Below, piece after piece: positions 7,824 through 17,283 of a stretch of DNA of 64,000 nucleotides. The stretch is taken from the NCBI GenBank assembly GCA_038230515.1, contig JBBRND010000005.1:117714-181713 (forward strand), written 5' to 3'. The notes under the pieces were generated by a model, which saw only the letters and a list, made by a program, of their open reading frames with translations, ran no database searches and was not told the DNA's origin. The translations under genes and the position numbers were made by a program. This stretch comes from JAPLDB01 sp038230515 (lineage in GTDB: Bacteria; Bacteroidota; Bacteroidia; AKYH767-A; 2013-40CM-41-45). Position 1 is the stretch's first letter; every line of letters starts with the position of its first letter.

Positions 7824-10166
7824 ATGAAAATACGTTTACTCTTCTTCCTGTTTTGTTTCTCGATAAAATCGCTTGCAAATGTTTCTGACACTATTCATGT
7901 TAGTCATTACAACATCACGATTGATACAATTGATTATACAGCTCATACTATAAGGGGTGTTACCCAACTTTCTGTTCATTCCAAAATGAACGGGGTGAAT
8001 AATATATCACTTGGCTTGTATCTGCTTACAATTGATTCAATTCGTTCATCTGGATTACCCCTGCAGTATTCTTACAACGATACGATGATTCATATTTCCC
8101 CCGGAACTGTGATCAATCAAAATGATTCCCTAACGATGGAGATTTATTATCATGGCGCTCCGAAGACGGACGCAACTACTGGCGGGTTTTATTTTTCGGG
8201 ACAGTATGCTTACAACATTGGTGTGGGCCTTGATGCCGATCCGCACAACTTTGGTAAGACATGGTTTCCATGTATTGATGAATTCACTGATCGTTCCACG
8301 TATGAATTTCATATCAACACTGCTTATGGATATAAAGCATTTTGCAATGGACTTCTGCAATCATCTGTGTTGAATGCAGACAGTACGATTACATGGAATT
8401 GGAGTATCAATCAAACGATTCCAACGTATCTCGCAGCTCTTGCTATTGCGCCATTCTACACCATCTACAGAAACTACCAAGGCATTCCTGTTGAACTCGG
8501 GGTGTTGACCGCTGATTCGGCACATACAATCAGCACATTCGTCCATCTTGATTCAGCGATTATGAATGATGTCGCTTCATGGGGAGCTTATCCTTGGAAC
8601 AAGGTTGGTTACGTGATGGTGCCATTCAATGCAGGCTCAATGGAACACGCTACAAGCATTCATGCCGGAAAAGCATTCATCAACGGTACTCTTACTTACG
8701 AGTCAAGTATTATGGCGCACGAACTTTCCCACATGTGGTTTGGAGATAAGGTTACCTGTCGCACCGAGCAGGATATGTGGCTTAATGAAGGGTGGGCTAC
8801 TTACAACGAAAATTTTTTCACTGAGTTTGTTTATGGTGAGCAAGCTTATGAAAATGCAAGGCGCACTTACCACCGTTATTCGGTGATGTATATTCCGCTT
8901 CAGGATGCGGGATACTATGCTCTGGAAGCTGTGCCTCATTCCAAAACCTACGGCTACACAGTTTACAAAAAAGGCGGTGATGTGGTTCAATCCATCCGGA
9001 GATTTCTGGGAGACAGTTTATTTTTTCCTGCGGTGCGTGCTTACCTGAATAATCATGCATTCAGTGATGTGTCGAGTGCTGATCTTCGAGATGAACTGGC
9101 GGCATCTTCCGGAATTTCGATGACAGATTATTTTGCAACCATTGTTTCCATGCAGGGCTATCCGCATGTGTCGGTGGATTCATTTGTGGTACTTCCTAAT
9201 GGACCTTGGTACGATGTTGCCATTTTCACCAGGGAAAAAATGAAGGGAAACAACCAGTCATTTACATTGCCCGTAGAAATAAATCTGACCGACTCTTCTC
9301 ATGATACGGTAGTAACCGTAACCGTCAACGCATTTTCCAATTCATTTGTTATTTCCAACTTGACCTTTTCTCCGGAATGGGTGGGTATAGATAGAGGTGA
9401 TAAACTGAGTGATGCAACTGTTGACTACGAAGTGCAGGTTACAGACACAGGCAGCTATAATTTTCCGGAAACCTATTCTAAAATTCAGGTAGTGAATCAA
9501 GGCAGTGCAAATTCGAAAGTGCGCCTCATCAATAATTATGTAGCGCCTGACCCGTTTAGCGTGAATACCGATTTTATTCGCCTCAGCGATTATCATTATT
9601 ACAAAGTAGAGGGTGTGTTTGCTCCTGGTTTTCTAGCTAAAGGAAGTTTCGGGTACGATGGTACCACTTCAAGTTACCTAACAGGATTTCTTGACAATAC
9701 ACTTATCAATAACGGAGCGAAGGAAGACAGTTTGATGATTTTTTATCGTCCTAATGCAGCTTACAACTGGCAACTGGTGAATGGCTACACTATTAACTTT
9801 AACGGATCTCATAACGATAAACGAGGTTGGGTAGTCGTTGATACTCTGAAACAGGGAGAATATGTTTTGGGAGTTCATGATGTTGCAACCGGATTGAGCA
9901 ATTTCCCAAAAGCAGAATCCATTTTGACTGTATCTCCCAATCCTGCATCTGATCAGTGTTCCATAAGTTTAAAGGTGCCTGCATTTTCAAAATCGCTGAT
10001 CAGCATTTCTGATCTTGCAGGAAAAATAATTTTCAGCACACCCGTATTTTCTCATCAAGATAAAATTGACTGGGATACTTTTTATGTGAAAGATGGAACA
10101 TACATTGTTATGCTTTCTGTTGACGGAAAAAATAGTGCATCTGAAAAAATTATTGTGAAGAAATGA
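7824..10166 (+). CDS. Secreted M1-family aminopeptidase with T9SS domain
   Basis: 780 residues with a signal peptide of about 18 residues. The zinc-binding HELSH is at 299-303 with the third ligand Glu322 in the NEGWATY segment (HExxH-x18-E), and the substrate-recognition motif GSMEH is at 271-275 (GAMEN in most members). These define the M1 metallopeptidase family, which removes N-terminal residues from peptides. The C-terminus has SPNPASDQCS and ends EKIIVKK, a T9SS sorting domain. The protein is expected at the cell surface or outside, degrading peptides for uptake. The TonB receptor downstream could be functionally related but this is not shown. Confidence 0.93.
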   Translation: MKIRLLFFLFCFSIKSLANVSDTIHVSHYNITIDTIDYTAHTIRGVTQLSVHSKMNGVNNISLGLYLLTIDSIRSSGLPLQYSYNDTMIHISPGTVINQNDSLTMEIYYHGAPKTDATTGGFYFSGQYAYNIGVGLDADPHNFGKTWFPCIDEFTDRSTYEFHINTAYGYKAFCNGLLQSSVLNADSTITWNWSINQTIPTYLAALAIAPFYTIYRNYQGIPVELGVLTADSAHTISTFVHLDSAIMNDVASWGAYPWNKVGYVMVPFNAGSMEHATSIHAGKAFINGTLTYESSIMAHELSHMWFGDKVTCRTEQDMWLNEGWATYNENFFTEFVYGEQAYENARRTYHRYSVMYIPLQDAGYYALEAVPHSKTYGYTVYKKGGDVVQSIRRFLGDSLFFPAVRAYLNNHAFSDVSSADLRDELAASSGISMTDYFATIVSMQGYPHVSVDSFVVLPNGPWYDVAIFTREKMKGNNQSFTLPVEINLTDSSHDTVVTVTVNAFSNSFVISNLTFSPEWVGIDRGDKLSDATVDYEVQVTDTGSYNFPETYSKIQVVNQGSANSKVRLINNYVAPDPFSVNTDFIRLSDYHYYKVEGVFAPGFLAKGSFGYDGTTSSYLTGFLDNTLINNGAKEDSLMIFYRPNAAYNWQLVNGYTINFNGSHNDKRGWVVVDTLKQGEYVLGVHDVATGLSNFPKAESILTVSPNPASDQCSISLKVPAFSKSLISISDLAGKIIFSTPVFSHQDKIDWDTFYVKDGTYIVMLSVDGKNSASEKIIVKK

Positions 10167-10211
10167 AAACTGGAAATAAACTTCTTTCAATTACATTTGC
10201 CTGATATCGCA

Positions 10212-10736
10212 ATGAAAAAAGTTTTTACAATCGTCCTTCTTACTGTTTTCTTTTTCGGCATTATTGGCTGGCAGTGGATGTATTTATTGAAACTTTCCTC
10301 GCATCAGACTGAGAAATGGGGAAGCGGATCATTCAGTAATTCAACTAACGTTTTTGTTTTCAATTCAGGGGATAAAAAAACGTTGTCTCAAACTTATTTT
10401 GTGAATGATCACGAATTAATCCATGAGGGAAAACTGTTTGATATAAAAAAAGTGACGGAGAAAGATGGTTGGTTAATTTGTTACTGTGAGCGAGATGGTG
10501 ATGAAGAAACAATCCTTTCGTCTTTCGATCTCAAAACAAAAGACAGTTTCGATAATTCTTTTTCGGGAAATTCAAAAACACAAAAGGTGGTGAAGCTTTC
10601 GTTGTTTGAAAAGGTCAATTTAGAATCTTGGGCAAAACCGGTTTTGAAAATCAAAAATAAAATTCACTCTCTTCAATTCCTTTTTCATTCATCTGCTTTT
10701 GCAGATTCCTTTTTCGTTCCTCCGGACGCTGCCTGA
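10212..10736 (+). CDS. Hypothetical membrane-anchored protein upstream of a TonB-dependent receptor
   Basis: 174 residues from ATG 10212; the frame also allows a TTG five codons earlier, but ATG precedes the typical MKKVFTIVLL. A single N-terminal membrane helix is followed by a soluble region with no motif I recognise, rich in Ser, Lys and Phe. The C-terminal tail ends FVPPDAA. It sits 51 bases upstream of the receptor gene and probably shares its transcript. The arrangement suggests an accessory role to the receptor, but nothing in the sequence shows a function. Confidence 0.7.
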   Translation: MKKVFTIVLLTVFFFGIIGWQWMYLLKLSSHQTEKWGSGSFSNSTNVFVFNSGDKKTLSQTYFVNDHELIHEGKLFDIKKVTEKDGWLICYCERDGDEETILSSFDLKTKDSFDNSFSGNSKTQKVVKLSLFEKVNLESWAKPVLKIKNKIHSLQFLFHSSAFADSFFVPPDAA

Positions 10737-10787
10737 TTTTTTTCTTTTAATTCAATCAGTCGTTTCATTTATTTAAAACTTACAGCA

Positions 10788-13157
10788 ATGAAAAAATATT
10801 CATTCATAATTCTATTCATATTATTCTCTAAAAACATTTTTTCGCAGCGCTCAGTTAGCGGAATTGTCTCCGACAATAAAGACTCAGCCGTTGCAGGTGT
10901 ATCGGTTTACATTCCGGAGTTTCAAAAATACGATGAAACAAAAGCGGGCGGCACCTACATTCTCCGCAATGTTGGTATCGGAAATGTACACATTCAGTTC
11001 AGCAAGCCGGGGTTCAAGACCATTATGCAAACCATCAGCACAAATGATTCCACTGTTGTGCTAAATGTGCGCATTGCACCTTCCACGATGGAGCTTGAAG
11101 AAGTGGTGGTAACATCAAACAGTACTTCGCTTCCTGACAATCTTCCTTACACGGTGAATTCTCTTTCGATGAGTGAGTATCGTCAAAGCGGTGCAACTAC
11201 TTTGATGCAGGGACTTGCGTTGCAACCCGGAGTAGATCGTATTTCAGTCGGCAACGGAATCGGCAAGCCGGTTATCCGTGGATTGTCATTCAACAGAATT
11301 CTTGTTCAAGAATTCGGGACACGCATTGATGATCAGAGTTGGGATGACCGTCACGACATCGGTGTTTCTGAAAATGGAATTGAACAAATCGAAATTGTGA
11401 AAGGCCCCGCAGCACTTGCGTATGGCGCTGATGCAATGGGAGGCGCATTGATTTTTATTGAGCAAAAACCTGCAGCAGCAGGAACGATGCTCGGTGATGT
11501 GGGTTTGGGGTTTCATACAAACACGCGCGGTCTGGAAGGTGATGCCGGATTTAAAGGCGCATCGGCAAAAGGATTTTTCTATTCAGTGAGGGGTGGGTAT
11601 ATGTCGCACACAAGCTACATTCAGGGAGAAGATGTGAATGAAGTGAAGAAAAATACGGAAGAGAAAGCGTTTGCTCATAACAGCAAGTGGGGGAACAGCA
11701 GTGGCAAAGCAATTTTCGGTTTGAGTAAAAAATGGGGAGTAAGTAAGCTATCATACTCGTACTACAATCAGCAAACAGGAATTATCGAGAATGAAAACAA
11801 CGCAACTCCGATAACGGGAAGTCAGGACACACAGGAGCAGCGCGACCGCGATATCGAACCACCTTACCAGGACGTGAGCACAAATATTATCTCAAATGAG
11901 AACACCATTATTACAGGAAAATCGAAAGTAAATTTGAATCTCGCATATCAATACAACGACAGAAAAGAATATGAGCCAACTTCATTGACGGATAAGAAAG
12001 CAAAAGAACTTGCATTTGGATTGAAGCTGTCAACAATTACTTACGATTTGAAATGGACAACAAATCCTGAAAAGAACTTCGGAGTAGTTGTTGGCACGCA
12101 GGGATTGTTTCAGACAAATAAGAATTATGGTTTGAGATCTCTCGTGCCTGATGCAAAATCAATAAACGATGTTGCCGGTTATGCACTGGTACGTTACGAT
12201 CTAAAAAAAATAAATGTGCTTGCCGGTGTTCGTTATGATTATCGCCAGCTTCAACTTTCAAAATATGTGGAAACAGAAAGTGCGAATGAACCTAAGCATT
12301 CAATCGGTGAAAATCCATTCACGGGAATGAATGCAACATATTCTCCCATGAATGGATCACTTGGCTTTGCGTATCATCCGCTCGGAGATTTAACGGTTAA
12401 ACTGAATGGTGCTACCGGATTTACAGCACCTAATTACGCCCAATTGGGAACCTGGGGAATTCACGAGGGAACGTATCGGTTTGAAAGAGGCAACAAAAAT
12501 TTTGGTGTTGAACAAAATGCAGAAGGCGATCTCGGAATTTTGTGGGAATCAAAATCTGTGGATGTAAATCTTTCCGGATTTTATAATAAAATTCACAACT
12601 ACATCTACATTCAAAATACAGGGTTGAAAGATTCCGTTGTTACGGATACTGTTGCGTACTATGATGTATTCGACTACGTTCAGCACAATGCAACGCTGAG
12701 TGGGGGAGAGGCAACACTCGACATTCATCCTGCGCCTGCAAAATGGGTTGATCTTCGCCTGAGCTACGCCATGATGAAAGGCACGCTGGATGCGGGAGGA
12801 AATATACCATACATTCCTGCAAATAAATTTACCGGAGAATTTACGCTGCACGCAAAAAAATTTTCCTGGATGTACAGTCCTTATGTAACTTTTGCATTCA
12901 GTAATTATTCGATGCAGAAAGACACTGCCGAGTTTGAACTTTCTTCAGCAGCGTATTCATTATATGATGTGCGCATTGGATTGCAACTTCCGTTCGCTCA
13001 TCAATTGGTAGATTTGAATATTGCTGTTACAAATATTCTGAATACTCCTTATGAAAGTCATCTCTCACTCGTGCGAAATATCGGCATTCGAGACATGGGA
13101 AGAAATGTTTCCATCAAAATCAGAATTCCATTCGGGATAAAAGGATTCAGCCGGTAG
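10788..13157 (+). CDS. TonB-dependent outer-membrane receptor
   Basis: 789 residues. Signal peptide to FSQ at about residue 20; carboxypeptidase-regulatory-like domain (VSGIVSDNKDSAVAGVSVYI) at 22-100; TonB box-like LEEVVVTS near 105; plug domain with VIRGLSFNRILVQEFG and IEQIEIVKGPAALAYGADAMGG at about 130-225; then a beta-barrel with many aromatic strands, ending in a terminal strand. The plug resembles small-substrate receptors for metals or metal chelates rather than SusC, and no susD gene follows. The substrate cannot be read from the sequence. The length is normal for the family. Confidence 0.93.
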   Translation: MKKYSFIILFILFSKNIFSQRSVSGIVSDNKDSAVAGVSVYIPEFQKYDETKAGGTYILRNVGIGNVHIQFSKPGFKTIMQTISTNDSTVVLNVRIAPSTMELEEVVVTSNSTSLPDNLPYTVNSLSMSEYRQSGATTLMQGLALQPGVDRISVGNGIGKPVIRGLSFNRILVQEFGTRIDDQSWDDRHDIGVSENGIEQIEIVKGPAALAYGADAMGGALIFIEQKPAAAGTMLGDVGLGFHTNTRGLEGDAGFKGASAKGFFYSVRGGYMSHTSYIQGEDVNEVKKNTEEKAFAHNSKWGNSSGKAIFGLSKKWGVSKLSYSYYNQQTGIIENENNATPITGSQDTQEQRDRDIEPPYQDVSTNIISNENTIITGKSKVNLNLAYQYNDRKEYEPTSLTDKKAKELAFGLKLSTITYDLKWTTNPEKNFGVVVGTQGLFQTNKNYGLRSLVPDAKSINDVAGYALVRYDLKKINVLAGVRYDYRQLQLSKYVETESANEPKHSIGENPFTGMNATYSPMNGSLGFAYHPLGDLTVKLNGATGFTAPNYAQLGTWGIHEGTYRFERGNKNFGVEQNAEGDLGILWESKSVDVNLSGFYNKIHNYIYIQNTGLKDSVVTDTVAYYDVFDYVQHNATLSGGEATLDIHPAPAKWVDLRLSYAMMKGTLDAGGNIPYIPANKFTGEFTLHAKKFSWMYSPYVTFAFSNYSMQKDTAEFELSSAAYSLYDVRIGLQLPFAHQLVDLNIAVTNILNTPYESHLSLVRNIGIRDMGRNVSIKIRIPFGIKGFSR

Positions 13158-13162
13158 AACCG

Positions 13163-13183
13163 GAATTAAGAATTAAAAATTTG
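13163..13183. repeat. Heptanucleotide repeat (gaattaa-type), short
   Basis: gaattaa twice followed by a degenerate aaatttg, directly after the TonB receptor stop codon. Confidence 0.55.
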
Positions 13184-13197
13184 AGAACCTGGCGCAG

Positions 13198-13668
13198 TTA
13201 CGCAAGCGCATTCAACTGTTCAATCTTTTGATGAACCTCGTTGAATGTTTCGTTCGATGAATACGTTTCGTGAAGCGTGTGTAAAAAAGCTTCGCACTGC
13301 TTGAGGTGAATTCCACGAAGGCGAAAAAATTCCTCTTCGGTTACTTGCTTACTCTGAACTGCCATTCTTTTTAAGTCGTCACCTATTTCGCAAAGGAAGA
13401 GGCGGCAATTAAGTTCGAGGAGAGAGTAGAAAAAAATCATTTCTTCAAAATCGTAGGTGATGGTTTCGCCCACTTCGAATTGCGAATTGTGAATCTCAAA
13501 ATCTTCGAGCATCTCATCTTCGAAAAGATGAAGCCGCATGGCTTCTTTGATAAGATCGTATTGAGGATGATCGAGAATAAACTTGCCGGCAGCCACCGCA
13601 ATATTCACGAGCTGCTTAAAGTCACGAGTGACTTTCAAACTAAGTTTATCTCCAAACAAAACCATCAT
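13198..13668 (-). CDS. Hypothetical acidic helical protein
   Basis: 156 residues, no signal peptide and no membrane segment; predicted mostly helical with many Glu, Leu and Phe residues. I do not recognise the family. An internal heptanucleotide tract at 13476-13496 encodes EIHNSQFEVGE. It is convergent with the TonB receptor and divergent from miaE with about 200 bases between starts. Confidence 0.65.
   Translation of the reverse strand: MMVLFGDKLSLKVTRDFKQLVNIAVAAGKFILDHPQYDLIKEAMRLHLFEDEMLEDFEIHNSQFEVGETITYDFEEMIFFYSLLELNCRLFLCEIGDDLKRMAVQSKQVTEEEFFRLRGIHLKQCEAFLHTLHETYSSNETFNEVHQKIEQLNALA
13476..13496. repeat. Heptanucleotide repeat (cgaattg x2, tgaatct) within a gene
   Basis: Two perfect and one degenerate 7-base unit inside the hypothetical gene at 13198-13668, in frame. 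Confidence 0.6.
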
Positions 13669-13868
13669 TTGTGTTTCTATCTTTTACTTCTTACAAATGT
13701 AGAGCAGATAAAGTTGCAAGTCCACGTTTTTCAAAACTATTTTTCCACCTCTCTTCTTACATTTATTTTTATCTTCGAAAAATTTTTTGTATTAGTGAAA
13801 CAAAATAGAATGAGAGTTTTTCCATTCGAAAATTCGCATCCATCTGTTATTCGCACAACTGTAAAATT

Positions 13869-14450
13869 ATGTTAGGACTTAAATTAGCAACCGATCCGCG
13901 CTGGGTAAATTTAGTTGCAGAAAATATTGAAGAAATTCTTACCGATCATGCTTACTGCGAACAGAAGGCAGCAACGAATGCGATTGCTTTGGTAATTCAG
14001 AATCCTGAGAAAACTGATTTGGTGGATGCCATGCTTGAACTTGCAAAGGAAGAGTTGGTGCATTTTCAAATGGTGCATGAAAAAATAAAAGAGCGCGGAT
14101 TAAAGTTTGGCAGAGAACGCAAAGATGATTACGTGGCAGAGCTGAATTCTTTTATGCGGAAAGGGTACAGCCGCGAAATTGCCTTTATAGATCGTCTTCT
14201 ATTTGGAGCAATGGTGGAAGCAAGAAGCTGCGAGCGCTTCAAAGTTCTTTCTGAAAATATTCCTGATGATGACTTGAAAAAATTTTATCATGAACTGATG
14301 GTCAGCGAAGCGAATCACTACACATTGTTTATCGGCTTTGCGCGGAAATATGCAAACGGAATTGATGTGGATAAACGCTGGCAGGAGTTTATTGATTTTG
14401 AAACCTCCATTATCACGAAATATGGGAAGAAGGAAAGTATGCACGGATGA
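13869..14450 (+). CDS. miaE: tRNA-(ms2io6A) hydroxylase MiaE-like
   Basis: 193 residues. A four-helix ferritin-like diiron fold is suggested by DHAYCEQKAATNA, KEELVHFQMVHEKI, ARSCERFKVLSE and SEANHYTLFIGFA, which supply the paired Glu and ExxH ligands of MiaE. In characterised bacteria MiaE hydroxylates the isopentenyl group at A37 of tRNA. Bacteroidota homologues of this length are usually annotated as MiaE. The gene overlaps the next one by 4 bases (ATGA), so the two are translationally coupled. Confidence 0.85.
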   Translation: MLGLKLATDPRWVNLVAENIEEILTDHAYCEQKAATNAIALVIQNPEKTDLVDAMLELAKEELVHFQMVHEKIKERGLKFGRERKDDYVAELNSFMRKGYSREIAFIDRLLFGAMVEARSCERFKVLSENIPDDDLKKFYHELMVSEANHYTLFIGFARKYANGIDVDKRWQEFIDFETSIITKYGKKESMHG

Positions 14451-15022
14451 ATTTTCTCGCTCATATCTTTCTCTCAGGCAACAACGATCAGCTTATGATC
14501 GGAAACTTCATTGCCGATTCTGTGAAGGGAAAAAAGAAAGATGATTATCCCGATGCGATCAGGAAAGGAATTGAGCTGCATCGCTTCATTGACAGTTTTA
14601 CCGATCATCATGAAGTTGTTCTCAACAGCATCCGCAGAATTCAGAATCACCAGGAAAAATATTCTGCTGTGGTGATTGATATTTTTTACGATCATTTTCT
14701 TGCTGCAAACTTTTCTGAATATTCTGAAGTTCCGCTACAGGAATTTTCTCAAAACACGTATCGCATCCTGGTAGAAAACAGAGCAACTCTTCCACCTGGT
14801 GTTGATCGCATTCTCCCATTTATGATTGAGCGCAACTGGCTGCTCAACTATGCAACCATTGAAGGCATTGGCTGGGCGCTCACCGGTATGTCAAGGCGCG
14901 TGAAGTATGAAAACCGGATGCATGTGGCAGTGCGCGACCTGCAGGAACACTACACCGATCTCGAAAATGACTTCAGGAAATTCTTTCCGATCCTCATGGA
15001 GGAGGTGAAAAAGAGGATTTAA
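14447..15022 (+). CDS. acpH: Acyl carrier protein phosphodiesterase
   Basis: 191 residues. MNFLAHIFLS, GNFIADSVKG, GIELHRFIDSFTDHH and FYDHFLAANF match the conserved His/Asp-rich blocks of the AcpH (YajB) family, which removes the phosphopantetheine group from acyl carrier protein and has an HD-type metal site. It overlaps miaE by 4 bases. The length is normal for the family. Confidence 0.88.
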   Translation: MNFLAHIFLSGNNDQLMIGNFIADSVKGKKKDDYPDAIRKGIELHRFIDSFTDHHEVVLNSIRRIQNHQEKYSAVVIDIFYDHFLAANFSEYSEVPLQEFSQNTYRILVENRATLPPGVDRILPFMIERNWLLNYATIEGIGWALTGMSRRVKYENRMHVAVRDLQEHYTDLENDFRKFFPILMEEVKKRI

Positions 15023-15158
15023 TTTTTTGTTGCGAGGCAACTGCTACGCAGATAAAAGTAAGGTGACACTGCCGGATACTTTTTTTAAGATCAAAAAAAT
15101 ATTTTTTGGTTTGAGGTAAAATATTTTTCTTAGCGCCCTTGTTCATGGAAGCTGATTC

Positions 15159-15475
15159 ATGGAGATGACTACTACCACATATCAACTTAGCGTGCCGCTG
15201 TCGAAAGTCATCAGCCGCAATTCTGCATTATATTTTATAGAAAGTTTATCACACTATCGCACGGGGCAGTTCGCCCAGTCGAATCCGTCCTCTGGAGGAT
15301 TGGCAATAAATACAATTGCAATTTACAATATGCTTGGTGAAAATGTATTGACTGTTTCTTTGCCAATTGCCAATCGCCAATTGAATTAGATGTTCATGCG
15401 CTGGTGCCGGGTGTTTATTCTGTAAAAGTTTCCAGTGATGAGGCCACCAGTAATGTCAAGTTTGTGAAAGAATAA
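15159..15475 (+). pseudogene. Remnant of a T9SS-secreted gene, frameshifted at a heptanucleotide repeat
   Basis: The frame from 15159 contains NPSSG and AIYNMLGENVLTV, the first half of a sorting domain, then runs into the repeat at 15360-15387 and stops at 15390. The second half (LDVHALVPGVYSVKV ... KFVKE, stop 15473-15475) continues in another frame. Adding one 7-base unit would join them as ...ANCQSPIELDVHALVPGVYSVKV. Upstream of the domain there is no body or convincing start, so this is the decayed 3' end of a gene. The terminator at 15506 is retained. Confidence 0.8.
15360..15387. repeat. Heptanucleotide repeat (ttgccaa-type) at a frameshift
   Basis: Units ttgccaa, ttgccaa, tcgccaa, ttgaatt. 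The reading frame of the sorting domain changes across this tract. The same ttgccaa unit occurs inside the adenine deaminase gene at 35024-35044. Confidence 0.85.
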
Positions 15476-15505
15476 AGAGAGAATAACTAACTAAGTATTT
15501 TGAAG

Positions 15506-15536
15506 ATGACGGGTTGAGAGCCCGTCATTTTTTTTT
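15506..15536 (+). terminator. Rho-independent terminator
   Basis: 8-bp stem atgacggg/cccgtcat with a 7-base loop followed by a run of nine or more T. Confidence 0.85.
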
Positions 15537-15591
15537 ATGAACCGGTCGTACTTTAAAAATGCCCATCTCCTGAAACTTAGTTTTTTCTCTT

Positions 15592-15615
15592 GCAGGTGTT
15601 GGGCGCCTGCTTTTT
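15592..15615. terminator. Possible terminator for the minus-strand T9SS gene
   Basis: Stem gcagg/cctgc with a GC-rich loop and flanking T and A runs, 36 bases beyond the stop of the gene at 15651-16967. Weak but well placed. Confidence 0.4.
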
Positions 15616-15650
15616 GAGCGCTGTTCACCTTCCATTTTAATTGTTCATCG

Positions 15651-16967
15651 TTATTCCTTCACCAGCTTCCTCGTCACTCTTCCCTCATTCGTTTGCACCA
15701 TCACAGAATAAACCCCCGTTGCAAGTTTTGCAATATCTAACTCTTTGCGGGTTGTTTTTGCGGGAAGCATTTCTGTTTTTACTTCTCTGCCCAAAGCATC
15801 GGAAATTATTAAACAATAAGGAGAAGAGTTCAGAGGATAGTTGATTGTAATAGTTGATGAAGATGGATTAGGATAAAAATAAAACTCCGATAGCAGTAAT
15901 TCATATTCATTGATACCATTAGGAGCGGTACAGGAATCTACATAGGTGCCGCCAATCCATTTGGCAACATACTTTGCACTATCTCCACCTATTAATGTAA
16001 AGCTGCCTCCAACGTATATTGCGCTATCGTAAACTGCAATGGTTAAAATTCCGTTATCAGTATAGCCGCCTAAACTACACCACTTGCTGCCATCCCATTT
16101 TGCGATGCTTGACGCAGGAAGACCTCCTGCATTGCTGAAATTACCTACAACATATAAATCGTTATTATAAACCTGCATTGCGAAAACCTGACTTTGCCCG
16201 TTGCCTATTCCGCCTTGCATATCATCCCACCGTGTGCCGTTCCATCTCATAATGCCATGTCCTGTTCCTCCAGGTAAAACATTATTAAGCTCTCCTCCAA
16301 TATATAATTCTCCTTTGTAAACAGCCATGCAGTTAATCCATGCAATTCCTCCAAATGACATATTGCCTACGCTCGACCAGTAACTGCCATTCCATTTGAC
16401 AAGCCGACTCAGAGAATTATTATAATTGCTCATATTACCTCCAAAATAAAGTTCGCCATTATAGATTGCAGCACAACCAGGAGCGCCTAAGTACAGCCAT
16501 GTAGTTGTGTCAATATCAGACCATGAATTGCCATCCCATTTTGCAATTTGATGACATGGTGTACCATTAATGGTATCGAAGTATCCTGTAACATATAGGG
16601 TATTATCGTAAACATCCATACCAACTATTCCAACTACAGATTGACTGAATGTTTGCCAATTGGTTCCATCAAATTTTGAGATTAGCCCACCATTGCACTT
16701 TACACTAATTAATGTATCATTGTATATAATGAGTTTTGTATTCCATATTGTACAATTGGAGCCGACAGAGTCCCATGCTGAACCGTTCCACTTGTAGATC
16801 AAAGTAGAATCGCCATTAGAAAATTCCTGACTTGCATATAAGTAGTTTGAATTGGCACACATTGATGTTACCATAATGCCAAAATAATCAGCAACCGGCA
16901 GCCAATGCTGTGCTGCTGCCGGTTGTTTGATGAAACTAATAACAATGATGAAAATTATTTTTTTCAT
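15651..16967 (-). CDS. Secreted repeat (Kelch/delta-60-like) protein with T9SS domain
   Basis: 438 residues with a signal peptide ending AAAQ. About seven repeats of the form VYNxxLYVxGxF...KWDGSxWxxLGG cover residues 40-350, giving a predicted beta-propeller of the Kelch or delta-60 type. The T9SS domain starts FYFYPNPSSST at about 365 and ends KLVKE. It is a paralogue of the protein at 31351-32727, including the LPAKTTRKELDIA segment near the end. A strong hairpin at 16977-17018 lies 9 bases upstream of the start codon. Function unknown; probably a surface-exposed binding protein. Confidence 0.85.
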   Translation of the reverse strand: MKKIIFIIVISFIKQPAAAQHWLPVADYFGIMVTSMCANSNYLYASQEFSNGDSTLIYKWNGSAWDSVGSNCTIWNTKLIIYNDTLISVKCNGGLISKFDGTNWQTFSQSVVGIVGMDVYDNTLYVTGYFDTINGTPCHQIAKWDGNSWSDIDTTTWLYLGAPGCAAIYNGELYFGGNMSNYNNSLSRLVKWNGSYWSSVGNMSFGGIAWINCMAVYKGELYIGGELNNVLPGGTGHGIMRWNGTRWDDMQGGIGNGQSQVFAMQVYNNDLYVVGNFSNAGGLPASSIAKWDGSKWCSLGGYTDNGILTIAVYDSAIYVGGSFTLIGGDSAKYVAKWIGGTYVDSCTAPNGINEYELLLSEFYFYPNPSSSTITINYPLNSSPYCLIISDALGREVKTEMLPAKTTRKELDIAKLATGVYSVMVQTNEGRVTRKLVKE

Positions 16968-16976
16968 TCAGGTGCT

Positions 16977-17018
16977 GGCAGGTCTTCGCGCGCTGCCTGT
17001 GCGGGAGCGAGACCTGCC
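16977..17018. repeat. Inverted repeat covering the ribosome-binding region of the gene at 16967
   Basis: 9-bp perfect arms ggcaggtct/agacctgcc around a GC-rich centre. On the minus strand it would fold in the mRNA immediately before the start codon. Base composition is far more GC-rich than its surroundings, which suggests an inserted element. Confidence 0.65.
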
Positions 17019-17188
17019 ATTTGACTTAGGGCGTAAGAATTCTCAATCTCTGATTTTGCCATTGTACCTTTTTCACTCACCAAAAGTAGAAAATGTTTTC
17101 GCTCTACAAACTTTTCCGTGCACGCACCTATTCCGCCTTTGCCCGTGCGCAGCTCACCTGCCATTCCACTTCTGTCTGAAACTATTTC

Positions 17189-17257
17189 TCTCAGTCCCCG
17201 AAGTCCCAACACCCATCATCTTAGCATAGCCCACGGTTTCAACCGTGGGATTTTTAT
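17189..17257 (+). repeat. REP-like interspersed repeat, copy 2
   Basis: Second copy of the element at 798-866, ending in the same palindrome at 17230-17249 (cccacggtttcaaccgtggg). Confidence 0.7.
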
Positions 17258-17283
17258 CTCCCCACCGTTCTTCCACCAACCCA

